This document shows, piece by piece, positions 60,727-64,000 of a DNA stretch of 64,000 nt. This DNA comes from Costus lasius (Eukaryota > Streptophyta > Magnoliopsida > Zingiberales > Costaceae). The first letter of the stretch is position 1. Each line of letters opens with the position of its first letter. Below the pieces are notes generated by a model, which worked only from the letters and a program-made list of their open reading frames with translations, searched no databases and was not told where the DNA came from. A program made the position numbers and the translations under genes. The stretch is taken from positions 3,038,001 to 3,102,000 of the forward strand of contig JANVAS020000203.1 in NCBI GenBank assembly GCA_027563935.2. The letters run 5' to 3'.

Positions 60727-61354
60727 CAAAGCATAATAGAGTGCCACTCAAGGGCGCACGTACAAAATCAATACCAGTCGAGAGGGGAAGAGCAAGAGGA
60801 GGCACAACTAGGATAATGCAACAATTACACATGTGCGAGAACTCTTACACTACATAACCCAATGATGCTAGAGATTACATTTGATGCATGCCTCACTCAC
60901 AATAGCTCTAAGCTACTTGACATTGCCTCTTTGTTGCCCTAGCCTCCTTGGAACGCTTAGCTGAACACCTTCACACCAATGGAAGGTGTGGACACGTAGA
61001 ACTAGGGTTGGATCTCAGCTGATCCTCTCCCTCACCTAAGTCATTAGTGACAGTAGGGAACCTCAGTCCCTACCCATAGCATAGGGCACCACTAATGATG
61101 CTCATGCTCAATGGTTGTCCCTCATGTCATTGAAGAGTAGTGCACAACCTAGATTCATCAATGATTTGACACCACCCTAGGGCATTGCCACTCGGCCTTC
61201 CTACACACTTGAGGTTCATTGGGTCGAATCTCTCAGCCGACGCACTCCCTTCCTTGTGCACCCACCGTGTCCCTAGCTCGGGGGATCGTGCCTTGCATGT
61301 CCCTGTGCATGTGCCTTGCCTCTCGTGCACCCATGCTCCTGCATATGCATGCCC
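60727..61354. other. Unassigned, no feature seen
   Basis: No match to the other repeats here and no convincing gene. A 119-residue frame at 61185-61544 runs into the next LTR and has no family features. Confidence 0.6.
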
Positions 61355-61937
61355 TGTTGGTGTATATGCCTTGAGACGTAGTATTGGTCCATCTTCGTAC
61401 TACTTAACTCTGATATTTATATATCTTTCTGGCATTGTCATTATCTATGTTTGTTTACATCTGCGATTATGTACTTACATGATAATGTCCCTGGAGACAG
61501 ATTGGATCTGTGCTCAAATAATTGTCCCTAGTCGATGTACCTGAGTGGATATGGGACAGCTCTGGTACTTGTGAGACTAGTATATGGGCTAGTTAGGCAC
61601 AATGTGCTAACGCAAACATATGGGTATATCAGTGGTGGATATACTGAATAGATCCACTGTGAGGTAATGACTTGGTGTCATGAGTTATCCTCACAAGTGA
61701 CATGAGATGTATTGATCCCTTGACTTGAGGTCATTGACCATTCTATATGGTTAGGGATATGCTTTGATACAACATAACACCTTGCCATAGTTGGGAGGTA
61801 ATAATGGTTGTCATTAAGCATGTCATGACGCATATGAGAAGGTCAATGGACAGACAGAGGATTTGCCCCTTCCTGAGGGAAGCTTGATATCCATGGAGCT
61901 CCTCTATGGTTCTATAACTGAAAGTGTATGGTGACAC
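61355..61937 (+). mobile_element. Family-A LTR, 5' part
   Basis: It starts TGTTGGTGTATATGCC and follows other + strand family-A copies through GGGACAGCTCTGGTACTTG to GAAAGTGTATGGT, where A2 interrupts. The last five bases, gacac, may be the A2 target duplication. Confidence 0.8.
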
Positions 61938-63511
61938 TGTCCGTAAGTGCACGGAAATGTCGCAGTAATACAAAAGATATCGATCCCACAGGGAGCAAGG
62001 TGAGTACTAGAAAGTCTAATTTTTCAGAATCCAAGCTAATCGAATCGTGGTTTTTAGAACTTTAAAAACTAAAATTAAGCGAAATCGTAAGCAAGAAATC
62101 AAACAACTATGGCAGGGAAAATATATGAGAGAGAATTTTAGGGCAAAGGTTTCCACCACTCTGACGATCTTATATGCGCTATGAAATAAATAACGGCTAT
62201 TTGGATTTACAGGTCTGCATAAGGAATCTACCTTATTGTACGAAGGTGCCCTCTTTCGAGTGAACACCCCGGTGTTTGCCTAGAACGTCTCCTACTTTCA
62301 CGGTGGACCGTTTTCGACAAACCCAATGGGTTCCGTGGTAGATTATGGATCCTCGAGCGAAGGGCAAGCACTTTCGCGTAAAGCCTTCACAAGATTCACA
62401 TAGAGGTTCGGTCGTTACGGTCCTACTCTCGTTATGAACCGTAACAACTATAACATGATAATACTTGGCTAGAGTACAAATCAAGAAATCAATACATCAA
62501 GTGAAATATGCTAAAGATATGATCTAAATAACAAAGTTATTACAAGAGTTGCATATAAAGATCGTCAGAGGGCTTTAACCTAGCCCTAAAAATAGGTTTA
62601 CGCTACAACCATCGTTACAACGCTCAAAATCCTCTCTTTAATCATGTGAAAATCACAGGAAAAGGTTTCTAAGAGGGAGGAGAAGATAAACCGAACAGAA
62701 CAAGCAAGAATCGCGAGGTTCCGATGATCCAATTTTCAAAAATCCACTTGAAGTCGCCGAATCATCGTGTCCGTCCGCCCTAGCCGCTTTGTCACCTGAT
62801 TGATTGATGATTAGGTCACGGAAATTGGGGCTTTTATATTCCATCTGTTCGTCTTCGAGTCAGCTTTCCAAAAAATCCTCACTTGCTGAATTTGGAGTTG
62901 AATCGGCCGGGAATCAGCGAAAGACCGAGTGGAGGTCGTGCTGTTCCGACGCCTTCACGGGTGAACCCCGCGGGGTTCACCAGCTGGTGAAGTGCTCGGA
63001 ACTCTTTTGTTGCAAAATAATCACAGGTGAACCCCGTGGGGTTCACTACCGGTGAAAGCCTCAACGTACTTCTGTGCAGGTATCTTCAGATGAGATCACG
63101 GGTGAATCCCATGGGGTTCACCTACCAGTGAAGTGTGCAGCAGCTTTCAGAAATCTCGACATCATCGGTGAATCCTGCCGGGTTCACCATGTAGTGACAT
63201 GCGCGCTGAAATCCTTCCTTCGGCAAGATCATGGGTTCACCTGGCCGTGAAGTCCAGAGAAGGCTCCGATTGAGCCCAAATTTTACGGGCAGCTTCGTCT
63301 TCTCATAAGGAATCACCTCATGCTTTTAGATTCTTCAAAAAGGCTTCAAAATTGGGTGATTTTACCTGAAATTCAATAAGACAGATGAAAAGTGAAGATT
63401 CTGAAGTTTTTAACTAAATAAGTCTTAAAGGAGTATGAAATCTTTAAAATAGGCCTAAATTAATCATGGAATAATAGTAAAAATCACTACTAAAATGCAA
63501 GGTGTCAAATA
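61938..63511 (-). mobile_element. A2: Athila-like 3' LTR
   Basis: Read on the minus strand the LTR starts near TATTTGACACC (TG probably decayed to TA) and ends CACTTACGGACA; compare TGTTTGATGACACC and CACTTGCGGACACAACA in A1. Inverted GCTTGAGGACAAGCAA (near 63528) lies just outside, as before the A1 3' LTR. A TATA-like ATATAAAAGCC (minus, near 62829-62839) lies downstream of the palindrome array. The ends are approximate. Confidence 0.75.
62960..63250 (-). repeat. Palindrome array in A2 LTR (U3)
   Basis: Four units and one half unit. The first (62960-62981) is a perfect 22-bp palindrome made of GGTGAACCCCG and its reverse complement. Others at 63026, 63101 and 63167 carry a few changes, and a half site lies near 63233. 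Spacing is 66-75 bp. Each is followed by a short CAGTGAAG or TGGTGAAG-like half site. Confidence 0.92.
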
Positions 63512-64000
63512 CTCCTTGACTTAAATCTTTGCTTGTCCTCAAGCAATAAAATAAGTTGAAATATAGCTTGGTATAAGAATAATCTTTTGTGTTGAAGTTC
63601 GCACCCAAGTTTAGAAAAAATACTTTTAGCAATCCAAGATCTAATCAGAAGAAATCAACTAGAAGGAGTGTTTTAAGTATTCACCAGTTTGGTCCCACAG
63701 TTTCTAGATATCAATCAATTCAGAAAGCAGTAAACATGGGATTCAATCAAGCATACACAACATTCATTTCATTCTTATCCTTCCAATTCATAATATTGGG
63801 GTTAACTCATATGTCTCATTCAGGATATAAGATACTGATTATTGCACTAGACTTCAACTCATATCCTTAGGTACCATTGCCAATTTTTTGCAATGCCAAG
63901 TAGAGGAGTCTTTTTATTGAATTTTCAATTCACATTTCTTAGATTTCAACTCATATCCTTAGGTACCACTGCCAAGTAGAGGAATCTAAGTGTGATAATA
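63512..64000 (-). other. A2 internal 3' region
   Basis: No gene is seen. A segment with TCATATCCTTAGGTACCA is repeated at about 63850 and 63950. CCAAGTAGAGGAGTC matches, inverted, the A1 region near 24855. The element continues beyond the window. Confidence 0.6.

Noticed and set aside
61185..61544. Possible host gene of 119 residues
   Set aside because: It runs across the start of a family-A LTR at 61355 and shows no family features.

Overview
This window is a slice of a repeat-rich plant nuclear genome. It is built almost entirely of LTR retrotransposons, inserted into one another. I found no host gene, tRNA, rRNA or CRISPR. The plant assignment rests on an Athila-type Ty3/gypsy element with a tRNA-Asp primer site, a Ty3/gypsy element with ~3-kb LTRs and a chromodomain-like tail (Tekay/Del type), and Ty1/copia elements with initiator-Met primer sites. 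The species cannot be named from this sequence.

Layout, outside to inside. (1) An old LTR called here F (family A, + strand) is seen only as 27200-28215 and 60690-60726. (2) Lying against F on the left is A1, a non-autonomous Athila-like element (529-27199; its left end is outside the window). It keeps a primer site, broken gag-protease and an Athila ORF-1-like gene, but no reverse transcriptase or integrase. A1 was itself hit by: a family-A LTR (up to 528); a family-A solo LTR at 1140-5012 that holds a family-B one-LTR element (2714-4631); a young full-length gypsy, G1 (5604-16320); and a family-A solo LTR at 19205-22791 that holds a family-B solo LTR (19418-21107). (3) Inside F sits E (28216-60684, family A, - strand). 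Inside E sits D (28817-50692, family A, + strand). Inside D sit the rearranged copia C2 (30558-45612, itself hit by a sister copia and by a gypsy solo LTR at 39762-42531) and a gypsy solo LTR S2 (46663-50060). E also holds C3 (51028-60243), a complete copia with an open 1294-residue polyprotein. (4) To the right of F come about 630 bases with nothing recognised, then a fragmentary family-A LTR (61355-61937), then the 3' LTR and 3' end of a second Athila-like element, A2 (- strand, 61938-64000).

Most boundaries are fixed by TG...CA ends and exact 5-bp target duplications: gagat, caatg, ggtgg, gaatc, tctag, cattt, gtgag, acatc, catat, cttgg, cttat. LTR divergence counted by eye gives an order of events: C3 about 0, G1 about 0.1%, C2 about 0.7%, A1 about 4%.

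The least ordinary structures are arrays of perfect or near-perfect palindromes, repeating every ~66-77 bp. They lie upstream of the presumed TATA box in the LTRs of A1 and A2, and possibly in a third, unresolved LTR. The motifs differ in sequence between elements. In A1 the same motif family is also arrayed in the internal region where pol is missing. Also notable are a one-step deletion that fused two copia elements through 5 bp of microhomology, the apparent preference of family-B copia elements for family-A LTRs, and premature stops that are mostly TAG, as expected from decay of methylated DNA.
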